Shown: positions 18,621 through 28,040, counted from the stretch's first letter. The stretch: DNA of 64,000 nt from Deinococcus indicus (GCF_002198095.1 NZ_NHMK01000024.1:1-64000), one strand, 5' to 3'. A program made the numbers and translations. The notes: generated from the letters alone by a model not told the origin.

Positions 18621-18649
18621 AAGCCCGCCGCCAGGCGCCCACCTTCCAC

Positions 18650-19468
18650 CTATCCCTCCGTCACGCCCCAGAGCGCCAGAACCTCCTGAGCCTCGTCCAC
18701 GTGCATCTGCTCGACGAGTGCGCCCCGGTGCGTGGCGACGCTTTTGCCTTCGCGGCGGGCCTGTTCCCACGCGGCGATCAGTTCCTGCGCGGCCTGGGCT
18801 TCGGTGGCAGTGACGCCGAAGGCGGTGTTGGCGGCGTGGATCTGGTCGGGGTGGATGATGGTTTTGCCGGTGAAGCCGAGGGCGCGGCCCTGCTGGCATT
18901 CGCGTTGGAAGCCGTCGGGGTTGCGGATGTCGTTGTACACGGCGTCGAGGGGGGTTTTGCCGTGGGCGCGGGCGGCGAGGACGACGCTGCTGAGGGCGTG
19001 CAGGAGGGGCGTGCGGTCGGGGTGGGGTTGGGTGCGCAGGGCGCGGGCGAGGTCGTTCGCGCCGACGAGGAGGGCGGTCACGGCGGGCAGGGCGGCGATG
19101 CTGGGGGCGTTCAGGACGCCGTGGGGCGTTTCGATCATGGCCCAGATGGGCAGGGTGGGGCCGAGGGTCTGGATGGCGTGGGGGGTTTCGACTTTGGGGA
19201 GGACGATGCCGGCGGCGCTGGTGGTGTGGGCGAGGTGGTGGTCGTCCTGTGCCCAGGGGGTGCCGGCGCCGTTGACGCGGATGAGGACGGGGACGTGCCA
19301 GGGGGTGCGCAGGGCGTCGCGGACGTGTTCGCGGGCCTGGGCTTTGTGTTCGGGAGCGACGGCGTCTTCGAGGTCGAGGATGATGGCGTCGGGGTGTAGG
19401 GTGCGGGCTTTCTCGATGGCGCGGGGTTTGTCGGCGGGGACGTACAGCGCGGAGCGCAGGGGCTTCAT
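18650..19468 (-). CDS. CitE-like HpcH/HpaI family lyase
   Basis: 272 residues forming one TIM-barrel domain of the citrate lyase beta / malyl-CoA lyase family. Seen: RSALYVPADKPRAIEKA at the N-terminus, ILDLEDAVAPEHK (metal/CoA site), IRVNGAGTPW, WAMIETPHGVLNAP (metal-binding Glu), and FTGKTIIHPDQI. No citrate lyase alpha or gamma gene is nearby, so it is one of the stand-alone CitE-like proteins that act on acyl-CoA thioesters such as malyl-CoA or methylmalyl-CoA. The exact substrate is unknown. A gap with paired repeats separates it from psuK. Confidence 0.85.
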   Translation of the reverse strand: MKPLRSALYVPADKPRAIEKARTLHPDAIILDLEDAVAPEHKAQAREHVRDALRTPWHVPVLIRVNGAGTPWAQDDHHLAHTTSAAGIVLPKVETPHAIQTLGPTLPIWAMIETPHGVLNAPSIAALPAVTALLVGANDLARALRTQPHPDRTPLLHALSSVVLAARAHGKTPLDAVYNDIRNPDGFQRECQQGRALGFTGKTIIHPDQIHAANTAFGVTATEAQAAQELIAAWEQARREGKSVATHRGALVEQMHVDEAQEVLALWGVTEG

Positions 19469-19505
19469 GCGTTCACGGTAATACGCGGGGCCGGTCGGGG
19501 GACGT

Positions 19506-20444
19506 TCAGGGGAGCAGGAGGCGGGGTTCGGGGGCGGGGCCGAGGGCGCGGCGTTGCACGTCCCGCAGGACGGCCGGGCCGTCGGTGTGGATGCCGTGTT
19601 TGCGGAAGCTGGTGGCGAGGCTCTGGGCGTCGCGGGTCAGGAGGGTGTGAAAGTTGGGGTTTTGACGGGTCGAGAGTTGCGGAAAGTCGATGATGGTCAC
19701 GGTGTCCTCCCACCAGAGAAGGTTGTAGGTGCTGTAGTCGCCGTGCGCGTACCCGAGCCGGAGCAGGTCGGCCATGCCCTGGAGACTCTGTTCCCAGGCG
19801 CGCTGGGCCTGTGCGGGGCTCAGGGCGGCGTCGCTGAGGCGCGGGGCGATGTGGTCTTCGGTGCCGATGAGGCGCATGACGACGGCAGGGACGGTTTCGG
19901 CGTACGCGGTCGGGTGCGGTCCGGCGAGGGGTTCCGGGACGTGCAGGCCGGCTTTCCAGAGGGTCCACAGGTGCGCGTACTCGCTCAGGACCCAGTCCTG
20001 CTGGAGCATGTGCAGGCCCAGGCGGGTGCGGTTCTGCATGGCTTTGGCGGCGCGGGCGTCGAGGATGACCTGCCCTTCGCGGTACACCTGGTCGTTCTGG
20101 AAGGAGCGGGCCTGCAGGTCTCGGTACAGCTTCACGAGGACGCTGCCGCGCGGGCCGCGCGCGACGTACGCGGTGGCTTCCTTGCCGCTCTTGAGTTCCG
20201 CGACGATCTCGGTGATGTACCCGCGGTCGGTCAGGCGGCGGATCACGTCGTCCTGCACGTCGTCGGGGTCGCTGGCGGTCAGGTGTGCCAGCTGGCGGCG
20301 GCCGGTCGGGCTGCGTTTCTGGCGGCGTCGGGGCGGTGGGGTGTCCCAGCGTTCGTCCCAGGCGTCGTCAGGTCCGGTGTCGTCGGTCCATCCGTGATCG
20401 GGCCAGTCGTCGTGAGCCCGGTCGGTGTGGGTGCGGGCGCTCAT
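19506..20444 (-). CDS. RIO-family serine/threonine protein kinase
   Basis: 312 residues. The first 60 are acidic and Arg-rich, low-complexity. The kinase domain then shows SGKEATAYVA (P-loop substitute and ATP-binding Lys), LVKLYRD, the catalytic loop YAHGDYSTYNLLW and the metal-binding IIDFPQ, which is the RIO pattern (IDFPQ in place of DFG). RIO kinases act in ribosome maturation in archaea and eukaryotes; in bacteria the targets are largely unknown. The gene starts 15 bases after the stop of a 39-codon gene that has a strong ribosome-binding site, so both are probably one transcript. Confidence 0.9.
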   Translation of the reverse strand: MSARTHTDRAHDDWPDHGWTDDTGPDDAWDERWDTPPPRRRQKRSPTGRRQLAHLTASDPDDVQDDVIRRLTDRGYITEIVAELKSGKEATAYVARGPRGSVLVKLYRDLQARSFQNDQVYREGQVILDARAAKAMQNRTRLGLHMLQQDWVLSEYAHLWTLWKAGLHVPEPLAGPHPTAYAETVPAVVMRLIGTEDHIAPRLSDAALSPAQAQRAWEQSLQGMADLLRLGYAHGDYSTYNLLWWEDTVTIIDFPQLSTRQNPNFHTLLTRDAQSLATSFRKHGIHTDGPAVLRDVQRRALGPAPEPRLLLP

Positions 20445-20459
20445 GGGCGCCCCGGTCGG

Positions 20460-20579
20460 TCAGTGCAGGGGGGCCAGCCCGAAGGCAGAGGTGGCCGGTG
20501 TTGGTGCGTCAAAATCACTCCAGGGGGCAGGAACGAAGACTCCGTGTGCGGCGGTCTGGACATCAGTGATGTTGGTCAT
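20460..20579 (-). CDS. 39-residue protein of unknown function, upstream of the RIO kinase
   Basis: The ATG at 20579 is preceded by AAAGGAGGT at ideal spacing, one of the best Shine-Dalgarno sequences in the window. The product is 39 residues, starts MTNITDVQTAAHG, has a FVPAPWSDFDAPTP segment and ends GLAPLH. It has no signal peptide, no membrane helix and no cysteine. The stop codon lies 15 bases before the RIO kinase start. It could be a partner or substrate peptide of the kinase, a translation-coupled leader, or an unrelated small protein. I do not recognise the family. The very strong initiation site is the main evidence that it is made. Confidence 0.6.
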   Translation of the reverse strand: MTNITDVQTAAHGVFVPAPWSDFDAPTPATSAFGLAPLH

Positions 20580-20707
20580 AGCGGGCACCTCCTTTCGGTG
20601 ATTGGGTGTAGCGTAGCAGGCAAAAGCGGCGTGTGTCACGAACAACGGGCGGGCTAGGCCATCACGCCTAGCACACCCGGCCGATGCGCCGGCCCAGCCC
20701 GAACACG

Positions 20708-20750
20708 ACAAAAAAGAGAGGCGGGGCGCCCTGTGACCGCACCCCGCCTC
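20708..20750 (-). terminator. Strong intrinsic terminator of the ABC substrate-binding protein gene
   Basis: On the minus strand a GAGGCGGGG / CCCCGCCTC stem (20742-20750 with 20718-20726) is followed by TCTTTTTT. It lies 16 bases past the stop codon. Confidence 0.92.
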
Positions 20751-20765
20751 CCGCTGCCCGCGACC

Positions 20766-21713
20766 TTACTTCAGCGTCTTGCTGATGAACGCGTTCGTGT
20801 AGTAATCGGTGGCTTTCGCGCCGGCCGGCAGTTTGCCCTGCTTCACGAGGGCCGCGACCGCTTTCGTCCACGCGGCGGGGTCCATGGCGCCGATGCCGTT
20901 GGCGCGGCTGTACGCGCCGGTCATCAGGGGCGTGCTGGCTTTCAGGACGTCCAGGCTGCCGCTCGCGCCGAACACGGGCTGCGCCACCTTGAACGCGCGG
21001 GCGGGGTCCGCGACCGTGAATTTCAGGCCGCGCTGACTGGCCCGCACGACCTTCTTCGCCAGGTCGCCGCTCAGGCTCTTGCCGGTGCCGATGAGTCCCA
21101 CGCCGACCATCGGGTACGCGCCGCCGATGTCCAGCGTGTACACCCGCTTGCCGCTCGTGCGGGCCAGTTGCAGCACGTCGTTGTTCGAGTACCCCACGGC
21201 GGCGTCCACCCGTCCGGCGCGCACGGCGTCCACCTGCGTGAATCCGATGGAGTTCAGGCGCACGTCCCGGCCCTCGGTCAGGTCCGCGCTGTCCAGCAGC
21301 GCCTGAATGGCGTGGTACGAACTGCCGAACGGACCGGGAATGCCCACCGATTTGCCCTTCAGGCTGGCCGCGCCACTCAGGGGCGAGAGGCTGAACACCG
21401 TCACCGGGTTCTTCTGGTACATGGTCATCACGTACCGCACGTCCGCGCCCTGGTTCCGGGCGAAGATGGCGTCCTCGGGGTCACCCACCACGAAATCCAG
21501 TTTGCCCTGGAGCAGCAGTGGCAGCAGTTGCGACACGTACCCGTGCTGGTAGTTGACCTTCAGGCCCTCCGCTCCGAAGTACCCGAGCTTGTCGGCCACG
21601 TAGAACGGCGTGAACTGCACGTCCGGGTTGTACCCCAGCCCGATGTTCACGGTGCGCTGCGCGGACGCGGAGGTCGCCAGCAGGCCCAGCAGCAGAAGGA
21701 AGGCGCGTTTCAT
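20766..21713 (-). CDS. ABC transporter substrate-binding protein (NMT1/THI5-like, NitT/TauT type)
   Basis: 315 residues from the ATG at 21713. A signal peptide (KRAFLLLLGLLATSASA) is followed by the mature domain: VNIGLGYNPDVQFTPFYVADKLGYF, DFVVGDPEDAIFARNQGADV, and LKGKSVGIPGPFGSSYHA. This is a periplasmic-binding fold of the NMT1 type, which binds thiamine-pyrimidine precursors, riboflavin, taurine or nitrate analogues. No permease or ATPase lies next to it, so the ligand is unclear; thiamine or flavin precursors would be the first guess from the NPDVQF...FY pattern. TATACT at 21721-21726 ends 7 bases before the ATG (leaderless). A strong terminator follows. Confidence 0.85.
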   Translation of the reverse strand: MKRAFLLLLGLLATSASAQRTVNIGLGYNPDVQFTPFYVADKLGYFGAEGLKVNYQHGYVSQLLPLLLQGKLDFVVGDPEDAIFARNQGADVRYVMTMYQKNPVTVFSLSPLSGAASLKGKSVGIPGPFGSSYHAIQALLDSADLTEGRDVRLNSIGFTQVDAVRAGRVDAAVGYSNNDVLQLARTSGKRVYTLDIGGAYPMVGVGLIGTGKSLSGDLAKKVVRASQRGLKFTVADPARAFKVAQPVFGASGSLDVLKASTPLMTGAYSRANGIGAMDPAAWTKAVAALVKQGKLPAGAKATDYYTNAFISKTLK

Positions 21714-21823
21714 GAGAGCGAGTATAGGCGCCCTGCCCGGCGCGTCTGTGACCTGCTCCCCCGACCGTCGCCGCAGCGTGGGGCGGGGCATCTGCGCCCG
21801 CCACGCCGTGTCATGCTGCCCGC

Positions 21824-22027
21824 ATGGACCTGGAATCCTGGACACCCGTGGACAACGCCCGCCGCCTCGCCACCCTGATCGCGGTGGGCGCCGCCATGTT
21901 CGGCCTGCTGGCCCTGTGGCTGGGCGCCGCGTGGCACCCGCTGCTGGCCCTGCTGGTCGCCGTGCTGGCCGGCGTGGCCGTGTGGGCCGCCGCATTCCAG
22001 GTGCTGCGCCGACTGCTGCGCCGCTGA
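21824..22027 (+). CDS. Small two-helix membrane protein
   Basis: 67 residues: a short charged N-terminus (MDLESWTPVDNARR), two hydrophobic helices (about 15-37 and 40-57) separated by a WHP turn, and a basic end (LRRLLRR) that should lie in the cytoplasm. No known domain. It is transcribed away from the ABC binding-protein gene. The clear topology and Deinococcus-like codon use support it; there is no strong ribosome-binding site. Confidence 0.55.
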   Translation: MDLESWTPVDNARRLATLIAVGAAMFGLLALWLGAAWHPLLALLVAVLAGVAVWAAAFQVLRRLLRR

Positions 22028-22089
22028 AGCCCCCCCCACCGCGCCCACAGCGTGAACGCCCGCAGAACGGTCCCGGCCCGCGCGGGTGC

Positions 22090-22095
22090 TACACT
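22090..22095 (+). promoter_or_regulatory. -10 box (TACACT) for the RGG-repeat gene
   Basis: TACACT occurs about 90 bases before the ATG at 22187, giving a long leader with AAAAAGGAG just before the start. Confidence 0.5.
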
Positions 22096-22186
22096 CGGGG
22101 GCACGCCCGCACACGGTGACCCCCACCGGCGTCCGGAGCAGCGCCCGCACGAGGCGGGCCAGATGCAGGAAAAAGGAGCAAACCAG

Positions 22187-22996
<810 letters not shown>

Positions 22997-23010
22997 CCCA
23001 TACACCTGAA

Positions 23011-23047
23011 AGAGGGCCGGACCACAGCGTCCGGCCTCTTTTCATTT
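23011..23047 (+). terminator. Intrinsic terminator of the RGG gene
   Basis: GAGGGCCGGAC / GTCCGGCCTC arms with a 6-base loop, followed by TTTTCATTT, 15 bases past the stop codon. Confidence 0.9.
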
Positions 23048-23168
23048 CCCCGACATTCCATCGGTCACGGTGCGGTCACTGACCATTTCGGACACTCCAG
23101 TCACCTTCAGCGCGCGGGCGGGCACCATTCCCTCCGCCCGGCCGCCCTGGGGGCATGGAGGGAAGACC

Positions 23169-25388
23169 ATGACCGCACCGAAGCACACGCCCGCCCTGAT
23201 CCTGCTGACCCTCACCCTCGCCGCCTGCGGGGGAGGTGGCACGCCCACCCCCATCGGCACGCCCGTGACCAACCTCGCGGACAGCGGCGCCGGCAGCCTG
23301 CGGGACACGCTGGCCGCCGCGAAGAGTGGCGACACGCTGCGCCTGACGGGTACAGGAACGCTGACCCTCGCCAGCCCGCTGAAAATCGACAGGAACGTGA
23401 CGATCATCGCCACGGGCGTGACCATCGACGCCGCCGGAAAGGGACGGGCGCTGGACGTCGCCAAGGGCGCCACCGTCACCATGCAGGGCGGGACGCTGAA
23501 AGGCGGAACCGGGGCGGTGCTGCCCGCTAGCCTACGTAGCGCTGTTCAACGTGAACTGACCGGACGGCCTGGTCTGGACGGATTGTCCCGCCTGAAAACA
23601 GTCAATCTGAATCCCCAGGCCGTCACCGTGACGTACGGCGGCGTCCTGAGCAATGCTGGGAACCTGACGCTGGACGGCGTGACCGTCACTGGTGGGAAGG
23701 CGAGCATAGGTGGCGGCATCTACAACATGGAAGGTGCGACTCTCACCCTGAAAGGAAGCACGAACGTCACCGGGAACGAGGCGACCCTCGCCGACCCGGC
23801 TGACTATGTGCTGGTACAGGGCATTGGGGGGGGCATTTTCAGTAAGGGCACCCTCACGGTTGCTGGGGGTAGCGTCAGTGCCAATACCGCTGTCTGGGAT
23901 GGCGGGGGCATCTACGCCGGGCAGGGGAGTACCACGACCCTCAGCTCCGGGAAGGTGGACGGTAACCGGGCCACCCATCCGGTACAGTTCCTGAATAACG
24001 TGTACTACGGAAGCTCGGGCGGCGGCATCTTCACGCAGGGAGCATTGAACGTGACCGGAGGCAGCGTCAGCGATAACACGGCGACTTTCTTCGGAGCTGG
24101 AATCGTGTCGTACCTGACCTGCCTGAATGCCGACTGCACGTCGGTGGAACGCCCGACCTTCACCATGACGGGCGGCAGCGTGAACAACAACGTGCAGAGC
24201 AACCCAGATAAGAGGGGCAGCGGCGGTGGTGTCTCTACCTACGGCACGGCGTCCATCACGGGCGGCACGCTTAGCGGCAACCGGAGTGAAGCTGGAGGTG
24301 GAATCGCTGCTTTCCACAAACTCACGCTTGAAGGTGTCACCCTGACGAACAATTCCTCCACTCAGGTGGGCGGGGCCGTCTACGTCGGTGGTGACGTGCT
24401 GGTAAACGGCGCGACCATCAGCGAAAACAGCGCTCCCTATGGCGGAGGCATGTACGTCGGGAATGACGGTAAGTTGACTTTCCAGGACGGTCTGTTCACG
24501 AAGAACACCGCGAGCAAGTACGGCGGGGCCATTCACAGCATTCACAACGTCAAGGGCTTCACCATGACCGGCGGGACTATCCGGGGCAACAGCGCCACGC
24601 TGGCGGGTGGCGGCATCAACAGTGACGCGACGATGTCCCTGACGGGGGGCGTGATCGAGGACAACACCACGCCGGGTGTCGGGGGTGGCATCGCCACGTA
24701 CGCGCAGCCCGGCACGCAGTCCACGGTCACGCTGGGCGGCACGCTGGTCATCCGGAACAACCGCGCGGACCGTGGTGGGGGTGTGTCGATCGGCTCGGCG
24801 GATCAGGGTGTCGGCACGCATGTCATTCAGGGAGCGACCATTCAGGGGAACACGGCGCAGACAGCTGGCGGTGGAATCAGTGTCGGTGGCGTATTGAAGT
24901 TTTCGAGCGGTCTGATCTCAGCGAATACGGCTGTCAAGGGAGGCGGAGGCCTCGTGGTGGGGGACAGAGGCCGGGTCGAGATGACCGGCGGGAGCATCAC
25001 GGGCAACACGGTGACGAATACTGGTGACACTCAGGAGGGTGGCGGCGGCGGTGTCCGGCTGTATTCCGGCAGTGTTATGACGGCCAGTGGTGGAACGATC
25101 AGCAACAACACGGCGTGGACCGGGGGCGGGGTTCACACTGACGGTGTGTATGGAACGTCGTCCGCCTCGGCGTTTACGCTGGCTGGGGCGACCGTCAGTG
25201 GGAATAGAGCGCAGGATGGCGGCGGATTCTGGAATGACGGCACGTTGACCGTTCAGAGTGGCAGCGTATCGAGCAACGTAGCGGCGCGGCACGGTGGGGG
25301 CGTATTCAAGCTGAAACGGGGTGTGTACGCCCAGCCGGGCGGCAGTGTGTCGGGGAACAACCCGGACAACGTGTTCAACTCGCAGTGA
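23169..25388 (+). CDS. Secreted lipoprotein with right-handed beta-helix repeats
   Basis: 739 residues from the ATG at 23169 (GGAGGGAAGACC upstream). The first 20 residues form a lipoprotein signal with lipobox LAAC, so the mature protein should be lipid-anchored. After VTNLADSGAGSLRDTLA the chain consists of about twenty repeats of the type GG-G-(I/V)-x-N.. with T(M/L)TGGSVxxNTA and SGGGIF/GGGI, which is the pectate-lyase/polymorphic outer membrane protein beta-helix pattern. No catalytic site is visible; a role as surface adhesin or scaffold is plausible. Codon use is less GC-biased in the repeats than in the neighbours, which hints at acquisition or relaxed selection. Confidence 0.85.
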   Translation: MTAPKHTPALILLTLTLAACGGGGTPTPIGTPVTNLADSGAGSLRDTLAAAKSGDTLRLTGTGTLTLASPLKIDRNVTIIATGVTIDAAGKGRALDVAKGATVTMQGGTLKGGTGAVLPASLRSAVQRELTGRPGLDGLSRLKTVNLNPQAVTVTYGGVLSNAGNLTLDGVTVTGGKASIGGGIYNMEGATLTLKGSTNVTGNEATLADPADYVLVQGIGGGIFSKGTLTVAGGSVSANTAVWDGGGIYAGQGSTTTLSSGKVDGNRATHPVQFLNNVYYGSSGGGIFTQGALNVTGGSVSDNTATFFGAGIVSYLTCLNADCTSVERPTFTMTGGSVNNNVQSNPDKRGSGGGVSTYGTASITGGTLSGNRSEAGGGIAAFHKLTLEGVTLTNNSSTQVGGAVYVGGDVLVNGATISENSAPYGGGMYVGNDGKLTFQDGLFTKNTASKYGGAIHSIHNVKGFTMTGGTIRGNSATLAGGGINSDATMSLTGGVIEDNTTPGVGGGIATYAQPGTQSTVTLGGTLVIRNNRADRGGGVSIGSADQGVGTHVIQGATIQGNTAQTAGGGISVGGVLKFSSGLISANTAVKGGGGLVVGDRGRVEMTGGSITGNTVTNTGDTQEGGGGGVRLYSGSVMTASGGTISNNTAWTGGGVHTDGVYGTSSASAFTLAGATVSGNRAQDGGGFWNDGTLTVQSGSVSSNVAARHGGGVFKLKRGVYAQPGGSVSGNNPDNVFNSQ

Positions 25389-25396
25389 ATGCATGA

Positions 25397-25433
25397 AGCG
25401 GGGCGGAGGTTCACGGCGAACCTCCGCCCCGCT
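25397..25433. terminator. Bidirectional terminator between beta-helix gene and S9 peptidase
   Basis: A perfect 16-bp stem (25397-25412 with 25418-25433) with loop ACGGC lies between two convergent genes. There is no T run, which is common for long GC stems here. Confidence 0.8.
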
Positions 25434-25445
25434 CTGCTGCCGGGG

Positions 25446-27440
25446 TCAGGCGGTGACGGTTTCGGCGGGTGCGGTGCTGGGCGCGAGGTGCCGGTCGAGC
25501 CAGTTCAGGTATTCGGTCAGGCGGGTGAGGCGGCGGTCCGGGCGGCCGGAGCGGCTCAGTTCGTGGTCCTCGCCGGGGAAGCGCACGAAGCGCACCGGCA
25601 CGCCGTGGAGGGTGAGGGCGGCGTACCACTGTTCGGCCTGTTCGATGGGGCAGCGGTGGTCGAGGACCGAGTGGACGATCAGGGTGGGTGTCCGGACGTT
25701 CTCGACGTACTGGAGGGGGCTCATGTCCCAGAGTTTCAGGGTGTCTGCGCGGCGGTGGAAGTTCAGGCCGAGTTCGTCGTCCCAGAAGCGCAGGCCGATG
25801 TCGCTGGTCCCGCCGAACGACAGCAGGTTGCAGATGCTGCGGTCGGTGATGGCGGCGTGGAAGCGGGTGGTGTGCGCGGTGAGCCAGTTGGTCATGAAGC
25901 CGCCGTAGCTGCCGCCCATGACGGCGGTGCGCGTGCGGTCCAGGCGGGGGTGGGTGTCCAGGCAGGCGTCGAAGAAGGCCAGGAGGTCGTCGGCGTCGAC
26001 GCTGCCCCAGCGGCCGTGGATGGCGTCCACCCAGGCCTGTCCGTAGCCGAGGCTGCCGCGCGGGTTGCTGTAGCACACGGCCTGTCCGCGTGCGGCGTAC
26101 AGCTGGAATTCGTGCGTGAAGGTGTGCCCGTAGTCGGTGTGCGGGCCGCCGTGGATGCTGAGGATCGCGGGGACGGGGTCGGTGCCGTCGGGCAGCAGCA
26201 CCCAGCCTTCGCCCTCGCCGAGTTCGGTGGGGAAGGCCACGCGGACGGGGGTGCGGGCCGGGAAGGGGAGGTTCGCGTGCAGGTCCGTGACCGGCTGGCC
26301 GTTCAGGATCACCTCGGGGAACTGGTCGGCCCGTTCGCGGATCAGCGCGAGGCCGCCGCCGCGCGCCGTGAAGGCCGGGATGACGCCCTGCGGGTCGTGC
26401 GTGTGGGCCTGCACGGAGCCGGACTGCCCGTCGGCGGCCAGGGTGGCGGTGAACAGACCGCAGCTGCCGCGCACGGTGCTGCTGAACAGCAGGGTGCGGT
26501 CGTCCAGCCATGCGGGCTTGTCGGGCATGGCGCCCACGTGGCAGTCGCCGCCCACGCCGTTCCCGACCGGGTGGTCATGCCCGGCGTCCAGGCGCACCGG
26601 GGCGGCGTCGCCGGTCAGGGGCAGCAGGTACAGGTGGGTGTGTTCGGTGTTGCCCTGCCCGGCGGGGCGGCCCACCAGCACGAACCGCTGACCGTCGGGG
26701 TGAGGAATGACGGCGCTGATGGCGGACTTCCACTGCGTGACCTGCCGGGGCGTGCCGTCCAGCGGCAGGTGCCAGACCTCCTGCTGCCAGTGCGCGCCGC
26801 TCAGTTCGTCGGTCGCGGCGATGAACAGCACGCCGCTGCTGTCGGGCAGCCAGGTCACGCCGCCCAGCTCGACCTCCGGCGCGTGCCACTCGGTCAGCTC
26901 GCCGCTCGGGACGTGCAGGCGGTACAGGCGCGCGGCGCGCTCGGGCAGCCAGTCCCGGCCGTTGAAGCGGTAGCGGGGTTTCGTGATGACGCGGGCCTCG
27001 CCGCGCTCGTCACGCTTGTCCTCGTCGTCGGCGGTGGTCATGAACGCCACGTACTGCCCGTCCGGGCTCCACTGGAGGTCCGAGACGCCGTTCCGGAAGC
27101 GGGTCACGACCTGCGCCTCGCCGCCCGAGAGGGGCAGCAGGTGCAGCTGCGCGCCCTCGCCGACCCGGCGGGTGAAGGCCAGGGTCTGCCCGTCCGGGGA
27201 CCAGCGGGGGCTGCCGTCACGGCCCTCGCCGCGCGTCAGGACGCGCGTGCCCTGCGCGTCCGCCAGCCAGATCTGCGACTTGTACCGCGGTTTGGCGTGG
27301 GCCGCGTCGGGCTTGCGGGGGTCCTCCTCCTCGATGCGGGTCAGGACGAACGCGGCGCGCGTGCCGTCCGGGCTGACCTGCGGGTCCGACGGAAACACCA
27401 GGGGCAGCAGACTCTCCGGGCCGGGGATGGTTGAGTTCAT
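25446..27440 (-). CDS. S9-family peptidase (acylaminoacyl-peptidase / prolyl oligopeptidase type)
   Basis: 664 residues. The N-terminal 400 residues form a beta-propeller with repeated SPDG..(V/L)AF blades (at about 22-30, 80-90, 125-134). The C-terminal alpha/beta-hydrolase domain holds the oxyanion region HGGPHTDYGH, the nucleophile in GGSYGG (S511), the acid in HSVLDHRCP (D594) and the base in GEDHELS (H626). It cleaves acylated or short peptides in the cytoplasm; no signal peptide is present. It is transcribed alone, divergent from a small gene at 27779 and convergent with the beta-helix gene. Confidence 0.93.
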   Translation of the reverse strand: MNSTIPGPESLLPLVFPSDPQVSPDGTRAAFVLTRIEEEDPRKPDAAHAKPRYKSQIWLADAQGTRVLTRGEGRDGSPRWSPDGQTLAFTRRVGEGAQLHLLPLSGGEAQVVTRFRNGVSDLQWSPDGQYVAFMTTADDEDKRDERGEARVITKPRYRFNGRDWLPERAARLYRLHVPSGELTEWHAPEVELGGVTWLPDSSGVLFIAATDELSGAHWQQEVWHLPLDGTPRQVTQWKSAISAVIPHPDGQRFVLVGRPAGQGNTEHTHLYLLPLTGDAAPVRLDAGHDHPVGNGVGGDCHVGAMPDKPAWLDDRTLLFSSTVRGSCGLFTATLAADGQSGSVQAHTHDPQGVIPAFTARGGGLALIRERADQFPEVILNGQPVTDLHANLPFPARTPVRVAFPTELGEGEGWVLLPDGTDPVPAILSIHGGPHTDYGHTFTHEFQLYAARGQAVCYSNPRGSLGYGQAWVDAIHGRWGSVDADDLLAFFDACLDTHPRLDRTRTAVMGGSYGGFMTNWLTAHTTRFHAAITDRSICNLLSFGGTSDIGLRFWDDELGLNFHRRADTLKLWDMSPLQYVENVRTPTLIVHSVLDHRCPIEQAEQWYAALTLHGVPVRFVRFPGEDHELSRSGRPDRRLTRLTEYLNWLDRHLAPSTAPAETVTA

Positions 27441-27778
27441 GACACTCAGTCAAGCACACGCACGCCCGTCACGCCGGGGCAGGGGCCGGGAGCCTGTCCA
27501 CCTGTCACGAACGACGGATTCATGATGACTTCCTCAACAGAGATAGGGTCTTTCCTTGCCATTTCTATACAGGTGCCAGCTAGTCTGAATGTACCGGCCC
27601 AACAGGCCTGGGCAGCAGTCGAGTGTGGGTGGACCGCCGGGTTCGCCAGACTGCTTCCCGCACGGCCAATCCTGACCAACCGACCCGTTTCTTGATCGAG
27701 CCGGACCTGCTTCTTTTTCTCTCTGGCGGCGCCCCAGCGGTGTCCGCCGCGCTCTACCCGTCCTACTGGAGGTCTGTC
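27441..27778. other. Gap between divergent S9 peptidase and 63-residue protein gene
   Basis: 338 bases. Base composition around 27520-27600 is lower in GC (TTTCCTTGCCATTTCTATACAGG) and may carry promoters for one or both sides; TATACA and TAGTCT occur there. No gene, tRNA or repeat is recognised. Confidence 0.4.
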
Positions 27779-27970
27779 ATGCAAGAACTGTCCTGCACCT
27801 GGGTTCCCGGAACCTTCGATGTCGTTCGTCTGAAATTCGCTGGTCGCACTGTCGAGATGACCGCCACCCGCCTCGCCCGGCTGTTCGGGAAGCAGGCGCT
27901 GCACGACCTGTACCTCAAGGGCAGCGCCCGCCTGAAAGTGGACGCCCGCGAGATCGCCCTGCTCGGCTGA
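27779..27970 (+). CDS. 63-residue protein of unknown function
   Basis: The ATG at 27779 is preceded by CTGGAGGTCTGTC, a strong ribosome-binding site. The product has 63 residues: an N-terminal beta-rich stretch (SCTWVPGTFDVVRLKFAGRTVEMTATRLARL), a helix and a basic C-terminus (KGSARLKVDAREIALLG). No membrane segment. The family is not recognised. Its TGA stop codon (27968-27970) is the first three bases of mini-element copy 1, so the present C-terminus may have been set by that insertion. Confidence 0.6.
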   Translation: MQELSCTWVPGTFDVVRLKFAGRTVEMTATRLARLFGKQALHDLYLKGSARLKVDAREIALLG

Positions 27971-28040
27971 TACGGACACCGATTGAAGGGGCCGCCAGAA
28001 GGAGCCACCCAGACCCTTCAATCCGGGCGGACCCGTATGA
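27968..28040. repeat. TIR mini-element, copy 1 (73 bp)
   Basis: Left end TGATACGGACACCG, then ATTGAAGGGG..., an inner CTTCAATCC, right end GGACCCGTATGA. It shares its last TGA with the first TGA of copy 2, making a tandem. Its first TGA is the stop codon of the 63-residue gene. Confidence 0.85.

Larger units (their letters stand above)
18078..18649. other. Gene-free gap built from an inverted repeat pair
   Basis: 572 bases between psuK and the CitE-like gene, both minus strand. Most of it is two oppositely oriented copies of a modular repeat (18152-18313 and 18459-18620) around a 145-base spacer. Long frames across it belong to repeat sequence and are not supported as genes. Confidence 0.75.

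Noticed and set aside
18078..18899. N-terminal extension of the pseudouridine kinase frame through the repeat region
   Set aside because: The extension lies in repeat DNA and antisense of the CitE-like gene; a clear ATG with an upstream AGAAAG fits the family length.
25389..27434. 681-codon plus-strand frame opposite the S9 peptidase
   Set aside because: Antisense shadow; no motif, composition typical of reversed GC-rich codons.
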